In this document: positions 34,240 through 43,156 of the stretch, in pieces
Layout of the letters: every line of letters begins with the position of its first letter
Position numbering within the stretch: position 1 is the stretch's first letter
Assembly: GCF_007858435.1 (NCBI RefSeq)
Contig: NZ_VIGW01000005.1
Span: forward strand, 62,001 to 126,000
DNA length: 64,000 nucleotides
Direction of reading: 5' to 3'
Source: Tsukamurella asaccharolytica
GTDB taxonomy: Bacteria; Actinomycetota; Actinomycetes; Mycobacteriales; Mycobacteriaceae
Translations under genes and position numbers: made by a program
Notes under the pieces: model-generated
Told to the model about the DNA's origin: nothing
The model's input: the letters and a program-made list of their open reading frames with translations, nothing else
Databases searched by the model: none

Positions 34240-35094
34240 TCAGGCCAGGCTGCGCAGGCGCTGCAGCGCGCTGGGCTGCTCGGGCTCGGCGTTCGGGTCC
34301 CAGACGTAGGAGCTGCCGCCCAGGTCGGCGCCGACCTCGGCGAACGCCGCGTACTCCTTGTCGTCGGCGAGCCCGCCGAGCAGGTAGCCGGTGAGGAGGG
34401 CGCGGACCATCTTCTGGGTCGACGTGTCGGAGCCGCCCGCGCCGAGGGCGCCGCGCAGCGAGATCCCCTCCGCGAGGCCGCCGGGCTCGGCGCCGGGAAC
34501 GATCCGCAGCTCCGTCGGGCCGGCGTAGCGCAGCGAGAGGACGCCGGCGTTCGAGGCCATCGAATGCTCGTTGCCCGGGGCACCGAGGATCTGAGCGTTC
34601 GCGCGCGTGCCGGTCGCGGCCTTCTCGGCCTGCGGCGAGGTGGGCGCGGGGAACAGCGCCGACAGCCACTCGATACGGGAGTCGGCCGCGGCGGCGATGA
34701 GCGCCGCACCGGTGCCCCAGCCGTGCCCGACGACGGCGCGCTTGGCCTTGTTCACGGTGATGGCGCCGTCGCCGAGGCGGACCTCGGTGATCACATCGAG
34801 CGCGGTGCCCAGGTCGATCGCGAGGCGCCCGTCGGAGGCCAGGACGCCACGCTCGGTGTCCGGCGCCGCCACGACCAGGCCCCACGAGGCCAGGTGCTGC
34901 AGCGTCTTGGTGTAGCGCTTCGCCGGGGTCACCCAGTCGTGCGCGAACGCCACCGCGGGCAGGTTCGAGCCCTTCTCGGGCGTGTAGATCACGCCGGGCA
35001 GGCCCGCGACGCCCAGGTCGCCCTTGAGCACGCGGTGCGGGCCGCGGCGCTGCAACTGCTTCACCAGCTTGTTCGCATCCGTCACGCCGCTCAC
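34240..35094 (-). CDS. alpha/beta-hydrolase-fold protein lacking the nucleophile
   Basis: 284 residues of dienelactone-hydrolase/PET-hydrolase-like fold: PAVAFAHDWVTPAKRYTKTLQHLASWGLVVAAPDTE, then the nucleophile elbow reads VVGHGWGTGA, with Gly125 where Ser is expected. It therefore may be a non-catalytic member. Start at GTG 35094 (or GTG 35085); neither has a good Shine-Dalgarno. Divergent from the nnrD/nnrE gene by 28 bases and convergent with the ESX cassette. Confidence 0.75.
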   Translation of the reverse strand: MSGVTDANKLVKQLQRRGPHRVLKGDLGVAGLPGVIYTPEKGSNLPAVAFAHDWVTPAKRYTKTLQHLASWGLVVAAPDTERGVLASDGRLAIDLGTALDVITEVRLGDGAITVNKAKRAVVGHGWGTGAALIAAAADSRIEWLSALFPAPTSPQAEKAATGTRANAQILGAPGNEHSMASNAGVLSLRYAGPTELRIVPGAEPGGLAEGISLRGALGAGGSDTSTQKMVRALLTGYLLGGLADDKEYAAFAEVGADLGGSSYVWDPNAEPEQPSALQRLRSLA

Positions 35095-35122
35095 GTTAGC
35101 CGATCTGCCGTACCGTGGCGGC

Positions 35123-36541
35123 GTGCGGCACTATCACCACCCCGACTCCGTGCGTGCGGCGGAGTCGCCCCTCATCGCAGCCCTGCCCGACGGGGCCCTC
35201 ATGCGGCGCGCTGCGTACGGCCTCGCGGGCGTCTGCGCGCGGGAACTGGCCGACCGCACGGGTGGCACCTCGGGCCGCCGGGTGACGCTGCTCGTCGGCT
35301 CCGGCGACAACGGCGGCGACGCGCTCTTCGCCGGCGCCTTCCTCCGCCGCCGCGGCGTCGCCGTGGAGGCGGTGCTGCTCGCCCCCGATCGTGCGCACGC
35401 CGCCGGACTCCGCGCCCTCACGCGGGCGGGTGGGCGCGTCGTGACCGCACCGTCGCGCCCAGATCTCGTGGTCGACGGCATCGTGGGGATCAGCGGGCGC
35501 GGCGCGCTCCGCCCCGAGGCGGCGGAGCTGGTCGACGGGATCGCCGCGCCGATCGTCGCGGCGGACACCCCGTCGGGCGTCGACGTGGAGACGGGCGTCG
35601 TGCACGGCCCGGCCGTGACCGCCGCCGTCACCGTCGCGTTCGGGGCGCTCAAGCCCGTGCACGCACTCGCCCCCGCCCGCTGCGGCCGGGTCGAGCTCAT
35701 CGACATCGGCCTCGCCCTCCCGCCCGATCGGAGCGCGCGCGAGTTGCGCGCCTACGACGACGCCGATCTGGCCGCCCTGTGGCCCGTCCCCGGCCCCGCC
35801 GACGACAAGTACAGCCTCGGGGTGCTCGGCGTCGTCGCCGGCGGCGCCACGTATCCGGGCGCCGCGGTGCTGGCCACGGGCGCGGCGATCCGCGCGACGT
35901 CGGGCATGGTCCGGTACGCCGGCACGGCTCGCGCGGCGGTCCTCGCCGCGTGGCCCGAGACGGTCGCGAGCGACGATGTGGCGGACGCCGGGCGGGTCCA
36001 GGCGTGGGCCGCCGGCCCGGGCATGGGGGTCGACGCTGCCGCCGCCGACCGTCTGGCCCGCGTCCTCGATCAGGACCTCCCGACGGTGCTCGACGCGGAC
36101 GCGCTCACGCTGCTCGCGGAGCACCCCGGCCTGCTCGCGGGCCGCACCGCGCCGACGGTGCTCACCCCGCACGCGGGGGAGTTCGCGCGGCTCGTCGGGC
36201 CCGCCGGCAACGATCGGGTGGCGGCCGCCCGCGACGCGGCCCGCGAGCTCGACGCGACAGTGCTGCTCAAGGGGCACGTCACCGTCATCGCGGCCCCCGA
36301 CGGCACCGTCGTGGCCGACACCGCGGGCTCGTCCTGGGCCGCGACGCCCGGGTCGGGCGACGTGCTGACCGGTCTTGTCGGCAAGCTCCTCGCGTCCGGG
36401 CTCGCCCCGCTCGACGCGGCCGCCTGCGGCGCGCGGGTGCACGGCCTCGCCGCCGCCCGTGCCGCCGACGGTGCGCCGACGCACGCCGCCGCGATCAGCG
36501 CCGCAGTGCCGTCCGTCGTGCGCACCGTGCTGCCGGACTAG
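35123..36541 (+). CDS. nnrDE: bifunctional NAD(P)H-hydrate epimerase / ADP-dependent dehydratase
   Basis: 472 residues. The N-terminal YjeF domain (to about 205) has LLVGSGDNGGDALFAGAFL and TPSGVDVETG. The C-terminal ribokinase-like domain has AGPGMG, VLTPHAGEFARL and ATPGSGDVLTGLVGKL. Repairs hydrated NADH/NADPH. The GTG at 35123 gives VRHYHHPDSVRAAE; the longer frame upstream would overlap the opposite gene. Precedes alr by 13 bases. Confidence 0.92.
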   Translation: MRHYHHPDSVRAAESPLIAALPDGALMRRAAYGLAGVCARELADRTGGTSGRRVTLLVGSGDNGGDALFAGAFLRRRGVAVEAVLLAPDRAHAAGLRALTRAGGRVVTAPSRPDLVVDGIVGISGRGALRPEAAELVDGIAAPIVAADTPSGVDVETGVVHGPAVTAAVTVAFGALKPVHALAPARCGRVELIDIGLALPPDRSARELRAYDDADLAALWPVPGPADDKYSLGVLGVVAGGATYPGAAVLATGAAIRATSGMVRYAGTARAAVLAAWPETVASDDVADAGRVQAWAAGPGMGVDAAAADRLARVLDQDLPTVLDADALTLLAEHPGLLAGRTAPTVLTPHAGEFARLVGPAGNDRVAAARDAARELDATVLLKGHVTVIAAPDGTVVADTAGSSWAATPGSGDVLTGLVGKLLASGLAPLDAAACGARVHGLAAARAADGAPTHAAAISAAVPSVVRTVLPD

Positions 36542-36554
36542 GCTGAGCAGCGCC

Positions 36555-37694
36555 ATGAAGACATCGATTCCCGCGACCGGGCTGGAGCGACTGACCGCCC
36601 AGATCGACCTGGGCGCGGTCGCGCACAACACGCGGATCGTCGCCGACCACGCGCCGGGGGTCGCGGTGATGGCCGTGCTCAAGGCCGACGCCTACGGTCA
36701 CGGCGCCCTCCCCGTCGCGCGGGCCGTGCTCGCAGGCGGCGCCTCCGAGATCGGGGTGACCACGGTCGACGAGGCCGTGGCACTGCGCGAGGACGGCGTC
36801 ACCGCCCCGATGCTCAGTTGGCTCAGCACCAGCGGATTCGAGCGGGCCATCGACGCCGACGTACGGATCGGCGTGAGTTCGCCGCGGCAGGTCGCCGCCG
36901 TCGTGGCGGCGGCGAAGACCGTGGGGCGGCCCGCGAGCGTCCACGTCAAGGTCGACACCGGGCTCAGCCGCAACGGCGTCGCCGCCGCGGAGTGGGCGGC
37001 CACGCGCGATGCGCTCGTCGAGGCCGAGCGGGCGGGCACCGTCGAGCTGCAGGGCGTCTTCACCCACCTCGCGCACGGCGACGAGCCGGAGCACCCCTTC
37101 CTCGACGTGCAGCGCGACGCGCTCGCCGCCACCGTCGCCGACGCCCGCGCGCACGGCCTGACGCCCGTGCAGGTACACGCCGCGAACTCGGCGGCCGCGC
37201 TGACGCGCCCCGACCTGCACTTCGACCTGGTGCGCCCCGGCATCGCTCTTTACGGAGGAGTGCCGGTGCCCGGCAGGGACTTCGGGCTGCGGCCGGCGAT
37301 GACCTTCGCTGCCCCCGTGATCCTGATCAAGCGGATCCGCGCGGGCGACGGGGTGAGCTACGGGCACAGCTGGATCGCCCCCCGGGACACCGTCGTCGGG
37401 CTCCTCCCGGCGGGGTACGCCGACGGCGTCTGGCGCCCGCTGAGCGGCCGCATCGAGGTGGCCATCGGCGGCCGCCGGTTCCCGCAGGTCGGTCGGGTCT
37501 GCATGGACCAGAGCGTGATCGACCTCGGGCCGGACGGCGGCGGCGTGTCCGAGGGCGACACCGCCGTCCTCTTCGGCGACGCACCGGGCGCCGACGTCGC
37601 CGCCGACTGGGCGGAGAAGGTCGGCACCATCGACTACGAGATCTTCACCGGCGTGCGCGGGCGCGCCGTTCGCACCTACACGGGGGAACAGTGA
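36555..37694 (+). CDS. alr: alanine racemase
   Basis: 379 residues, fold-III PLP enzyme supplying D-alanine for peptidoglycan. PLP lysine Lys43 in AVLKADAYGHG; catalytic tyrosine in GVSYGHSW; conserved VCMDQ. The ATG at 36555 gives MKTSIPATGLERLTAQIDLGAVAHN. Its TGA overlaps the next gene's GTG (GTGA). Confidence 0.96.
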   Translation: MKTSIPATGLERLTAQIDLGAVAHNTRIVADHAPGVAVMAVLKADAYGHGALPVARAVLAGGASEIGVTTVDEAVALREDGVTAPMLSWLSTSGFERAIDADVRIGVSSPRQVAAVVAAAKTVGRPASVHVKVDTGLSRNGVAAAEWAATRDALVEAERAGTVELQGVFTHLAHGDEPEHPFLDVQRDALAATVADARAHGLTPVQVHAANSAAALTRPDLHFDLVRPGIALYGGVPVPGRDFGLRPAMTFAAPVILIKRIRAGDGVSYGHSWIAPRDTVVGLLPAGYADGVWRPLSGRIEVAIGGRRFPQVGRVCMDQSVIDLGPDGGGVSEGDTAVLFGDAPGADVAADWAEKVGTIDYEIFTGVRGRAVRTYTGEQ

Positions 37695-38761
37695 ACGACG
37701 ACCGCGGCCGCATCCACATTCCCGAACGTCTGCCCGGGCCGGCTCTGCTGGCCGGGCTCGGCACCGGCCTCGCCGTCGCCGCGCTGACGGGCATCGCCGC
37801 CGCCGCACGGGTTCTCGGCGTGCGCGGCGCGGGCGACGACCCCGTCGCCCCCGACGACCTGGTGTTCCGGGCCGACCGCGAGACGATCGTCATGAGCTCC
37901 GACGGGGTGCCGCTGCACGTCCGCGAGGTCGGGCCGCGGACCGCCCCGGTGACCGTGCTGTTCGTGCACGGCTTCACGCTGCGCGCCGCGTCCTGGGTGC
38001 TGGTGCGGAACGAGCTGCAGGCCCGCTGGGGCGACGAGGTGCGCATGGTCTTTCCCGACTGCCGCGGCCACGGCGACTCGGGCGGCTGCACGCCCGAGCA
38101 GAGCACCGTCGCGCTGCTGGGCGACGACATCGCCACCGTCCTGCGGACCCTGGTGCCCGAGGGGCCGGTCGTCCTCGTCGGGCACTCCATGGGCGGTATG
38201 GCGATCTGCGCTCTGGCGAAGGGCCACCCGGAGCTCATCGGTCCCCGCGTCGTGGCGGCGTCCCTGCTGGGGACGGCCTCGCACGCCCTCACCGACGGGG
38301 GCCTGGCTGCCGCGCTGCGCAATCCGGTGCTGGACGTGGTGCGCGCCGCGATCCGCTTCCTGCCCTCGGTCGTCGGCCGGGGCCGTGAGGTGATCAAGCC
38401 GATCGCGACGCCCTTCGTCACGGCGGGCGCCTACGCGCCCGGTAACCGCAGCGCCACTCTGACGGACTTCTCCTCGACGATGAGTCTCTCGGCGCCGCTC
38501 GGCACCTACGCGGGCTTCATGCCGGCGCTCGAGAGCTACGACGAGGAGGCAGCGCTGCCGGTGCTGCGCCGGATCGCAACGTCGGTGGTGTGCGGCGACC
38601 ACGACTGGATGACGCCACTGCGCAAGTCCAGGGCCCTTGCCGAGGCGCTGGACTCCGAGCTGATCGTGCTCGCCGACACGGGACACATGCTCATCCTCGA
38701 GGCCGCGCCGCGGGTGGCCCGCGCGATCGCCGACCTCGTTGCGCGCGTGGAGCAGGAATGA
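37691..38761 (+). CDS. membrane-anchored alpha/beta hydrolase
   Basis: 356 residues. An N-terminal hydrophobic helix (about 17-40) precedes the fold (VLFVHGFTLRAASWV, DCRGHGDSGG). Nucleophile Ser166 is in VGHSMGGM; the acid is probably in CGDHDWMTP and the histidine in DTGHMLILE. Sits between alr and tsaE with overlaps on both sides (GTGA, ATGA), a conserved position in related genomes. Substrate unknown. Confidence 0.85.
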   Translation: MNDDRGRIHIPERLPGPALLAGLGTGLAVAALTGIAAAARVLGVRGAGDDPVAPDDLVFRADRETIVMSSDGVPLHVREVGPRTAPVTVLFVHGFTLRAASWVLVRNELQARWGDEVRMVFPDCRGHGDSGGCTPEQSTVALLGDDIATVLRTLVPEGPVVLVGHSMGGMAICALAKGHPELIGPRVVAASLLGTASHALTDGGLAAALRNPVLDVVRAAIRFLPSVVGRGREVIKPIATPFVTAGAYAPGNRSATLTDFSSTMSLSAPLGTYAGFMPALESYDEEAALPVLRRIATSVVCGDHDWMTPLRKSRALAEALDSELIVLADTGHMLILEAAPRVARAIADLVARVEQE

Positions 38762-39198
38762 CCGACGAGCGGGTGCTGCCCGAGGTCGAGGACACCGAGG
38801 CCCTGGGGCGCGAACTCGCCGGGCAGCTCGCCGCGGGCGACCTCGTCATCCTCGACGGTCCACTCGGAGCCGGTAAGACCGCGCTGACCCGCGGGATCGC
38901 CGCGGGGCTGGGCGTCTCCGGGCGTGTCTCGTCGCCCACGTTCATCATCGCGCGCGAGCACCGCCCGGGCGAATCCGGTGGGCCGGGGATGGTCCACGTC
39001 GACGCGTACCGCCTCGGCGGCTTGGACGAATTGGACGCGCTCGACCTGGACACCGACCTCGAGGATTGCGTCGTCGTCGTCGAGTGGGGCGAAGGGGTGG
39101 CGGAACGCCTCGCCGACCGGCACCTCATGATTCGCCTGCGGCGTGCCGAAGGCAGCGACGTCCGCACCGCCACGTGGGGGTGGGTCGGCGGGGCCTGA
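38758..39198 (+). CDS. tsaE: tRNA threonylcarbamoyladenosine biosynthesis ATPase TsaE
   Basis: 146 residues. P-loop GPLGAGKT (34-41), then SSPTFIIARE and HVDAYRL, and a DCVVVVEWGEG strand. Partner of TsaB-TsaD in t6A37 formation. The ATG overlaps the upstream stop. In M. tuberculosis tsaB follows immediately; here two unrelated genes intervene (39208-42060). Confidence 0.94.
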   Translation: MTDERVLPEVEDTEALGRELAGQLAAGDLVILDGPLGAGKTALTRGIAAGLGVSGRVSSPTFIIAREHRPGESGGPGMVHVDAYRLGGLDELDALDLDTDLEDCVVVVEWGEGVAERLADRHLMIRLRRAEGSDVRTATWGWVGGA

Positions 39199-39207
39199 TA
39201 TCCGCGA

Positions 39208-39840
39208 TCAGGCCCGGCCGGCGGCGGTGCAGATGCAGGCGTTGTTGCCCTCCGCGTCAGCGAGTACCCAGAACGAGGGTGCCTGATCATCGGAGACCAG
39301 GGTCCCGCCCGCAGCGAGGGCCGCATCGATACGACCTCGTGCTTCGCGCGGATCGACCCAGACGTCGAGGTGGAAACGCTGCCGCGGCGTCTCGTGCGCG
39401 CCGGTCCGCTGGAACCACAGGATCGCGTCGGCCCCGTGCGTGCGGACCTCGAGGTAGCCGTCGTCGTTCTGGATCTCGGCCCCCAGTACGGCCGACCAGA
39501 AGGGTGCGATCCCCGCTGCGTCCGCCGTGTCGAGGCCGAGCTCGATCACGGACGACTCCCCGGGACTCGCGGTGACCTCCCGTTCGCGGGCGAGCTCCGA
39601 GAACCGGGCGGCGAGCCGTCGGTCCCTGTCCGTGACGCCTCCCGCGTCGTGGCTGTAGAGCAGCACGTCCACGGTGCCGTAGCGCAGGGTGAGGTCGGGG
39701 TGGTGGTTCGCGGCTTCGGCTGCGGCGGCGAAGGCGGTGACCAGCTCGAGGCCGGCGGTGAAGTCTCGGGTGCGGAACCGGGTGCGCAGGCCGTGGACGA
39801 GCGGCGCCCAGTCAGGGAGGGGATCGGTGTTCTCGCTCAT
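39208..39840 (-). CDS. PCD-VOC fusion protein
   Basis: 210 residues. N-terminal pterin-4a-carbinolamine-dehydratase-like domain (about 1-95): HHPDLTLRYGTVDVLLYSHD, GGVTDRDRRLAARF, with the His-His-Pro-Asp active-site pattern. Then a glyoxalase/VOC domain (about 100-210): VIELGLDTADAAGIAPFWSAVLGAE, FHLDVWVDPREA, WVLADAEGNNACIC. Opposite strand to the t6A genes. The catalytic status of either half is unproven. Confidence 0.8.
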   Translation of the reverse strand: MSENTDPLPDWAPLVHGLRTRFRTRDFTAGLELVTAFAAAAEAANHHPDLTLRYGTVDVLLYSHDAGGVTDRDRRLAARFSELAREREVTASPGESSVIELGLDTADAAGIAPFWSAVLGAEIQNDDGYLEVRTHGADAILWFQRTGAHETPRQRFHLDVWVDPREARGRIDAALAAGGTLVSDDQAPSFWVLADAEGNNACICTAAGRA

Positions 39841-39930
39841 GGGACCATGATGCGCCCCGGCACCGACAAGTTCGCGAAAACCAGTACGTTCGGCTCTTGC
39901 GTTCAAATCGAACAAGAGTACGATGAGGGT

Positions 39931-42060
39931 ATGGATGTAACCGGCGCGTTGGCGAACCTTCCGGAGGTCTTGGTGCCCCCGGCCTTCGTCGCCGGTGCGG
40001 TGGGGTCGGGGGAGCTCGGGGCCGTGCTGGTGGATCAGCGACGGTGCGAGAACGTCGCCTTCTGCCGGACGGTATCGGCGGTGTACGCCCTGTTCCGAGA
40101 CCGTTACGGCGAGCGGGAGTCGGCGTTCTTGGCCTCGGATCCGATCGGGGGTTCGGACTTCTATGCGGTGCGGCGGGAACTCTCGCTGGCGTACGAAGCG
40201 GTGAAGGCCGAGGTCTCGGTGGCCCTGCGGATAGGGTCGACTGCGACGGAGACGGTGATCGAACAGGCGGTGGGTTTCGTCGAACGCCTGCCGCGGGTGT
40301 TCGCGCTGATCGGTCGCGGCGTGATCTCCCCGCGTGGCGGAATGGAGGCTCTCAGTCGCGCGCGAGCGTTGACGGGTGGGCAGGCGATCGAGTTCGACGA
40401 GCGCCTCGCCGAGCTGCTGACGGCGGATCCGCTGGCGTTGATGTCGGTGCCCGCCTTGCGGGAGGCTGCGGATCGCCTGGTGCACGACATCGATCCGGCG
40501 GCGGCGGAGCGTCGACGGCGGATGGCGGAGGAGGATCGCCGGGTCACGTTCCGGCCGGCGGAGGATGGGATGGCCGCGGCCTACGCGCTGTTGACCGCGC
40601 ACGAGGGCCTCGAGCTGGGAGTGCGGGTGGATGAGATCGCCAGCACGGTGTGCGATTCCGATCCGCGCACGGTGCCGCAGCGAAGGGCCGACGGGTTGAT
40701 GATGCTCGTCCGCGGCTTCGCGACGCTGGGCTGTTGGTGCGAGGTGCCGGGATGCCCGCTGCGGGAGGCCCGCCCGGTCGGCGACGACGGGGACGAGGAT
40801 GAGGGCGTCCGGGTGGTGACCCGGTACCGCACGCTGATCCACGTGGTGGTCAACGAGAAGACCCTCTCCGACCCGGAGAACACCGGCGCGGGCTTCCTGA
40901 TCGGGCACGGCCCCATCACCGCGCAGTACGCACGCGATCTCGCAGCCCGCGATGACGCGGTGCTGCGTCCCTTCGGCGAGGAACTCGCCGATTCGAGCGC
41001 AGTCGACACCACTGCGATCGCGTCCGACGAGGCATCGGCCACCGGGGCAGCTGCCGTAGACGCGGACCGCGGCCCGGACGACGCGTCGGCTCCCGCGCAG
41101 CGGCCGTCGCCTCGGTCGCCTAGGTCGGCGCGGTTCCGTGCGGCGGGCATCGACATCGCGCGCCGAGCACCGGCGAGTGTGCTGCTGGCCGCCCGATGCT
41201 GTCACGCGGACCTCGCTGTGATCGCCGATCCCGCCGGCGCCGCCGATGACTTAGCGGAGGGCGGCGCGCCGGATCCGATGCCCGTCCCGATCGAGGAAGC
41301 CGAACCCGGGGAGAGTGATTCGGCCGGGCAGGCTCGGGAAGCCTCCGCCGGGTCGCGGGGGAGCACTGTGCCCGCAGTCGCCGCCTCCGGTCCGACGGCC
41401 TCGGACGCGCTGTCCGGGGTGCCGGCGCCGAACGGGCCACCAGCGCCCGCGGGCCCGCGGGCGCTGGTGATCGCGCAGGGAAGCAGTGGGTACCGGTTCT
41501 CCGCAGACCTCACCCGCTACCTCACGCTGCTCTACCCGCGCTGCGTCTTCCCGCTGTGCACTCGGTCCGCCTCACGCTGCCAGCTCGACCACGCCCGCGA
41601 GTACGACCATCGCGACCCCACCCGCGGCGGCGCCACCACGGCGGGCAACGGCCAGCCGCTGTGCGTGCCGCACCACCAGCTCAAGACCGCCGGCCTGTGG
41701 ACCGACGCCCGCCTGCCCGACGGCCGTATCCTCTGGCTCGGCCCCACCGGCCAACGTGTCATCGTCGATCCCACCCGCACGACCCTCGGCCTGTTCCCCG
41801 ACCTGACACGTATTGCGTGGACCACCCCGCCCGTCTCGGGCAGGCCCGGTGGAAGCAAGGCCCCGCCACCCGGCGGACCGACCCGACTCCAGAAGGAACA
41901 CGCCCGACGCGAGCGCCTCCGCGCCGCGCATCTCGACGCTCTCGCCCGGGAGCGCGCGGAAGGCGAGAACGTCAGCGCCGTGGAACAGCACCTCGCCGCC
42001 GTCCTCGCCGGGCGCAACCCCGCGCATCACCCGCCGCCGGACGGCCCGCCGCCCTTCTGA
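39931..42060 (+). CDS. DUF222/HNH endonuclease-like protein (13E12 repeat family)
   Basis: 709 residues. N-terminal DUF222 helical region with variable Ala/Pro/Asp-rich insert (about 350-520) and a C-terminal HNH domain: CVFPLCTRSASRCQLDHAREYDH, then GNGQPLCVPHHQLKTAGLW, with paired cysteines and the His/Asn/His residues. The ATG at 39931 follows GATGAGGGT. It carries a rare TTA leucine codon near 41250. Such genes are multicopy in mycolate bacteria and behave as mobile elements. Splits tsaE from tsaB. Confidence 0.88.
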   Translation: MDVTGALANLPEVLVPPAFVAGAVGSGELGAVLVDQRRCENVAFCRTVSAVYALFRDRYGERESAFLASDPIGGSDFYAVRRELSLAYEAVKAEVSVALRIGSTATETVIEQAVGFVERLPRVFALIGRGVISPRGGMEALSRARALTGGQAIEFDERLAELLTADPLALMSVPALREAADRLVHDIDPAAAERRRRMAEEDRRVTFRPAEDGMAAAYALLTAHEGLELGVRVDEIASTVCDSDPRTVPQRRADGLMMLVRGFATLGCWCEVPGCPLREARPVGDDGDEDEGVRVVTRYRTLIHVVVNEKTLSDPENTGAGFLIGHGPITAQYARDLAARDDAVLRPFGEELADSSAVDTTAIASDEASATGAAAVDADRGPDDASAPAQRPSPRSPRSARFRAAGIDIARRAPASVLLAARCCHADLAVIADPAGAADDLAEGGAPDPMPVPIEEAEPGESDSAGQAREASAGSRGSTVPAVAASGPTASDALSGVPAPNGPPAPAGPRALVIAQGSSGYRFSADLTRYLTLLYPRCVFPLCTRSASRCQLDHAREYDHRDPTRGGATTAGNGQPLCVPHHQLKTAGLWTDARLPDGRILWLGPTGQRVIVDPTRTTLGLFPDLTRIAWTTPPVSGRPGGSKAPPPGGPTRLQKEHARRERLRAAHLDALARERAEGENVSAVEQHLAAVLAGRNPAHHPPPDGPPPF

Positions 42061-42123
42061 CGAAGGCGCACTGACGCCCGAGCGGATTCGGGGTGCGCGA
42101 CGACGAGGCGGTAACCTGCAAGT

Positions 42124-42699
42124 ATGCACGTGCTCGCCCTGGATACCGCCACGCCGGCGCTCACGGTGGGCATCGTCGACTCCGAGACCGGCGCCGTGCT
42201 CGCCCGCCGAGACCGCACCCACGCCCGCGGCCACGCCGAGGTGCTCGTGCCCTACCTCCTCGAATGCCTCGCGGAGGCCGGGCTGGACCGCGCCGATCTG
42301 GGTGCGGTCGTCGTGGGGTGCGGGCCTGGTCCCTTCACGGGACTGCGGGTCGGCATGGCTACCGGCGCGGCGTTCGGCGACGCGCTCGGCATCCCGGTAC
42401 ACGGTGTGTGCAGCCTCGACGCCATTGCGCACGGGGAGGCGGGGGACGTCGTGGTGGTGACCGACGCTCGTCGCAAGGAGGTCTACTGGGCCCGGTACGT
42501 CGACGGGGTCCGCACGGCCGGACCGGGCGTGATCAAGCCCGCCGAACTCGACGTCGCGGGTGCGCGCGTGGTCGAAGGCTCGCCCACACCGGCGAGCCTC
42601 GTCGCGGTCGGACGAGACCTGCTGGGCACCGATCCGCAGCCGCTCGTGCCGCTCTACCTGCGCCGCCCCGACGCCGTCGAAACGGCCGCGCGTGTCTGA
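42124..42699 (+). CDS. tsaB: tRNA threonylcarbamoyladenosine biosynthesis protein TsaB
   Basis: 191 residues. LALDTATPALTVGIVD start (ASKHA phosphate-1-like loop) and GCGPGPFTGLRVGMATG. Pseudo-enzyme scaffold that binds TsaD. It overlaps rimI by eight bases. Confidence 0.94.
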   Translation: MHVLALDTATPALTVGIVDSETGAVLARRDRTHARGHAEVLVPYLLECLAEAGLDRADLGAVVVGCGPGPFTGLRVGMATGAAFGDALGIPVHGVCSLDAIAHGEAGDVVVVTDARRKEVYWARYVDGVRTAGPGVIKPAELDVAGARVVEGSPTPASLVAVGRDLLGTDPQPLVPLYLRRPDAVETAARV

Positions 42700-43156
42700 T
42701 ATCCCGATCGGACCGTTGCGTCCCGACGAGGCCGAGCGCTGCGCTGAACTGGAGACCGTCCTGTTCGCCGGAGACAGTCCCTGGCCCGCCTCGGCGTTCA
42801 CGCCCGAGCGGCACACCCGCTTCTTCGCCGCCCGCGACGACGGCGCGGACGGCAGGCTCGTCGGCTACGCCGGAATCGGGCTGCTGGGCAACACCTTCTT
42901 CCCCGAGTCCGAGGTCCTCACCATCGGCGTCGACCCCGCGTACCAGGGCAGGGGAGTGGGGTACGCGCTCCTGCGCACCCTGCTCGACGAGGCTGATCGG
43001 CACGGCGGGGCCGTCTTCCTCGAGGTGCGCACCGATAACGACACCGCGCGGACCCTGTACGAGCGCAACGGATTCGCCACCGTCGGGGTGCGGAAGAACT
43101 ACTACCGGCCCTCCGGGGCCGACGCCTTCACCATGAAAAGGGAGGCCCGGCAGTGA
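42692..43156 (+). CDS. rimI: ribosomal-protein-alanine N-acetyltransferase
   Basis: 154 residues, GNAT fold with [24 protein letters not shown] (acetyl-CoA loop QGRGVG) and [19 protein letters not shown]. Acetylates the S18 N-terminus in the family, possibly others. The GTG at 42692 lies inside the end of tsaB; the stop overlaps tsaD by GTGA. Confidence 0.92.
   Translation: MSDIPIGPLRPDEAERCAELETVLFAGDSPWPASAFTPERHTRFFAARDDGADGRLVGYAGIGLLGNTFFPESEVLTIGVDPAYQGRGVGYALLRTLLDEADRHGGAVFLEVRTDNDTARTLYERNGFATVGVRKNYYRPSGADAFTMKREARQ

Noticed and set aside
39885-39925. Near-palindrome CTCTTG-CGTTC-AAAT-CGAAC-AAGAG before the HNH gene as a LexA box
   Set aside because: The half-sites are in the inverse order (GTTC then GAAC) to the SOS consensus GAAC-N4-GTTC, and the arms differ by a two-base insertion.
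41245-41260. TTA codon in the HNH gene as a bldA-type control
   Set aside because: TTA control is a Streptomyces feature; here it only marks odd codon use.
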